Positions 7,863 to 8,336 of a stretch of 8,336 nt of DNA are shown in pieces (the first letter of the stretch is position 1; every line of letters begins with the position of its first letter). Source of the stretch: Alphaproteobacteria bacterium (GTDB taxonomy: Bacteria > Pseudomonadota > Alphaproteobacteria > Sphingomonadales > Sphingomonadaceae); NCBI GenBank assembly GCA_028293005.1, contig JAQGLH010000339.1, forward strand, positions 1-8,336. The letters run 5' to 3'. The notes beneath the pieces were generated by a model. It was given only the letters and a program-made list of their open reading frames with translations. It searched no databases and was not told the origin of the DNA. A program made the position numbers and the translations under genes.

Positions 7863-7915
7863 AGCACTATCTCGCATTAGTCGTACGCGAGCGGCGTCTC
7901 GCAGAGTTCGATTGA

Positions 7916-7932
7916 GGCAGGCCCCGCCTGCC
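7916..7932 (-). terminator. GC-rich hairpin after the zinc-ribbon gene
   Basis: GGCAGGC (7916-7922) and GCCTGCC (7926-7932) form a perfect 7-bp stem around CCC. It lies 22 bases beyond the stop of the small minus-strand gene and just upstream of the groESL promoter region. It has no clear T-run (TCAAT follows on the minus strand). It probably helps separate the small-gene transcript from groESL. Confidence 0.45.
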
Positions 7933-7954
7933 GACGCTCCCGCCCGCACATTCG

Positions 7955-8176
7955 TCAGCGCGTGGCATGGACGACCGATTGGTCGTCTGCAGCGGTCCTG
8001 CCGGCATCGGCCGAGGGCTTGTAGCTGATGCCGGCTCCACATTTTCCGCACCAACCATCGTTGAGTCGCACGACACGCTTCAATGAGTGGGTTGTCCGGT
8101 GGCCGCATGAGCAGACGAGGTCGACATTGTCGTCGCTGTTCGTCTTGGACGCTGGCAGTCGCGAAACGGCGCTCAC
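7955..8176 (-). CDS. Small zinc-ribbon protein, 73 aa (GTG start)
   Basis: The protein has a compact two-knuckle zinc ribbon: VCSCGHRTTHSLKRV (C22, C24, with H26 beside) and GWCGKCGAGISY (C43, C46). Flanks are hydrophilic and there is no signal or membrane helix. The start chosen is GTG 8176-8174, which overlaps the TGA of the upstream small gene in a GTGA, a classical coupled junction. An ATG at 8248 would add 24 residues, but that stretch overlaps the upstream gene in another frame and looks like shadow sequence. Zinc ribbons of this form bind nucleic acid or protein; no specific function is recognised. Stop is at 7955; a hairpin and the groESL control region follow. Coding status is supported by the motif, less so the exact start. 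Confidence 0.6.
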   Translation of the reverse strand: MSAVSRLPASKTNSDDNVDLVCSCGHRTTHSLKRVVRLNDGWCGKCGAGISYKPSADAGRTAADDQSVVHATR

Positions 8177-8328
8177 AGTGCGCCCGCCGTACGTAGCTGC
8201 CACTGAAGCCCGGGCAGCTTGATCATACCAACGCCGCAGGACGTGCATCGACTTACGAACTGACCCTGATCCCAGCGGCTGGCCTTCAAGTCAGCCGTGT
8301 GTTTTCCAAACAGCGAGTGCAGGCTCAT
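8173..8328 (-). CDS. Small CxxC protein, 51 aa
   Basis: A frame from ATG 8328-8326 reads MSLHSLFGKHTADLKASRW, then FVSRCTSCGVGMIKLPG, and ends LQWQLRTAGAL before TGA 8175-8173. It has a single zinc-knuckle-like C28-x2-C31-G followed by a hydrophobic MIKLPG turn. The composition (balanced charge, Trp, Phe, no arginine/proline excess) looks like a real protein rather than a shadow. It has no TM segment. One CxxC cannot fill a zinc site alone, so dimerisation or pairing with the downstream zinc-ribbon protein is possible. The start lies 8 bases from the window edge, so its ribosome binding site, or an earlier start, cannot be checked. No function is recognised. Confidence 0.6.
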   Translation of the reverse strand: MSLHSLFGKHTADLKASRWDQGQFVSRCTSCGVGMIKLPGLQWQLRTAGAL

Positions 8329-8336
8329 GATGCAGC

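Overview
The window looks like chromosomal DNA from a high-GC alphaproteobacterium, most likely a sphingomonad (Sphingomonas, Sphingobium or Novosphingobium type). This rests on the strong G/C bias at third codon positions, an alphaproteobacterial GroES/GroEL pair with a CIRCE operator, and the style of the RarD, PQQ-enzyme and Rieske/SnoaL genes. No marker allows a species call. There is no rRNA, convincing tRNA, CRISPR array, insertion sequence or prophage gene. The region reads as ordinary chromosome with an accessory catabolic locus at its left end.

Left part (1-2435): a minus-strand pair encodes an NTF2/SnoaL-like protein (416-940) followed by a Rieske [2Fe-2S] ring-hydroxylating oxygenase alpha subunit, whose C-terminal part lies beyond base 1. 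The SnoaL-like gene is preceded by a possible 10-codon leader ORF with a strong ribosome binding site; its stop overlaps the gene's start. Divergently, an AraC-family activator (1428-2435) faces this pair across about 460 bp that carry several inverted and direct repeats. This is the usual layout of a locally regulated catabolic locus.

Middle part (2559-5590): three plus-strand genes lie in a loose row. They are a RarD-type EamA permease, a PQQ-dependent sorbosone-dehydrogenase-family beta-propeller with a lipoprotein signal, and a Rid-family (YjgF/YER057c/UK114) protein that lacks the catalytic arginine of classical RidA. The gaps of 124 and 211 bp suggest separate or only weakly linked transcription. 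A stem-loop follows the PQQ gene.

Right part (5728-8336): the minus-strand groES-groEL operon has an imperfect CIRCE (HrcA operator) upstream, a perfect 8-bp hairpin between the two genes and an intrinsic terminator after groEL. Upstream of it on the same strand lie two very small cysteine-rich genes. The first is 51 codons with one CxxC. The second is read from a GTG in a 4-base GTGA overlap and gives a 73-residue zinc ribbon with four cysteines. This tiny coupled pair is the least familiar item in the window.
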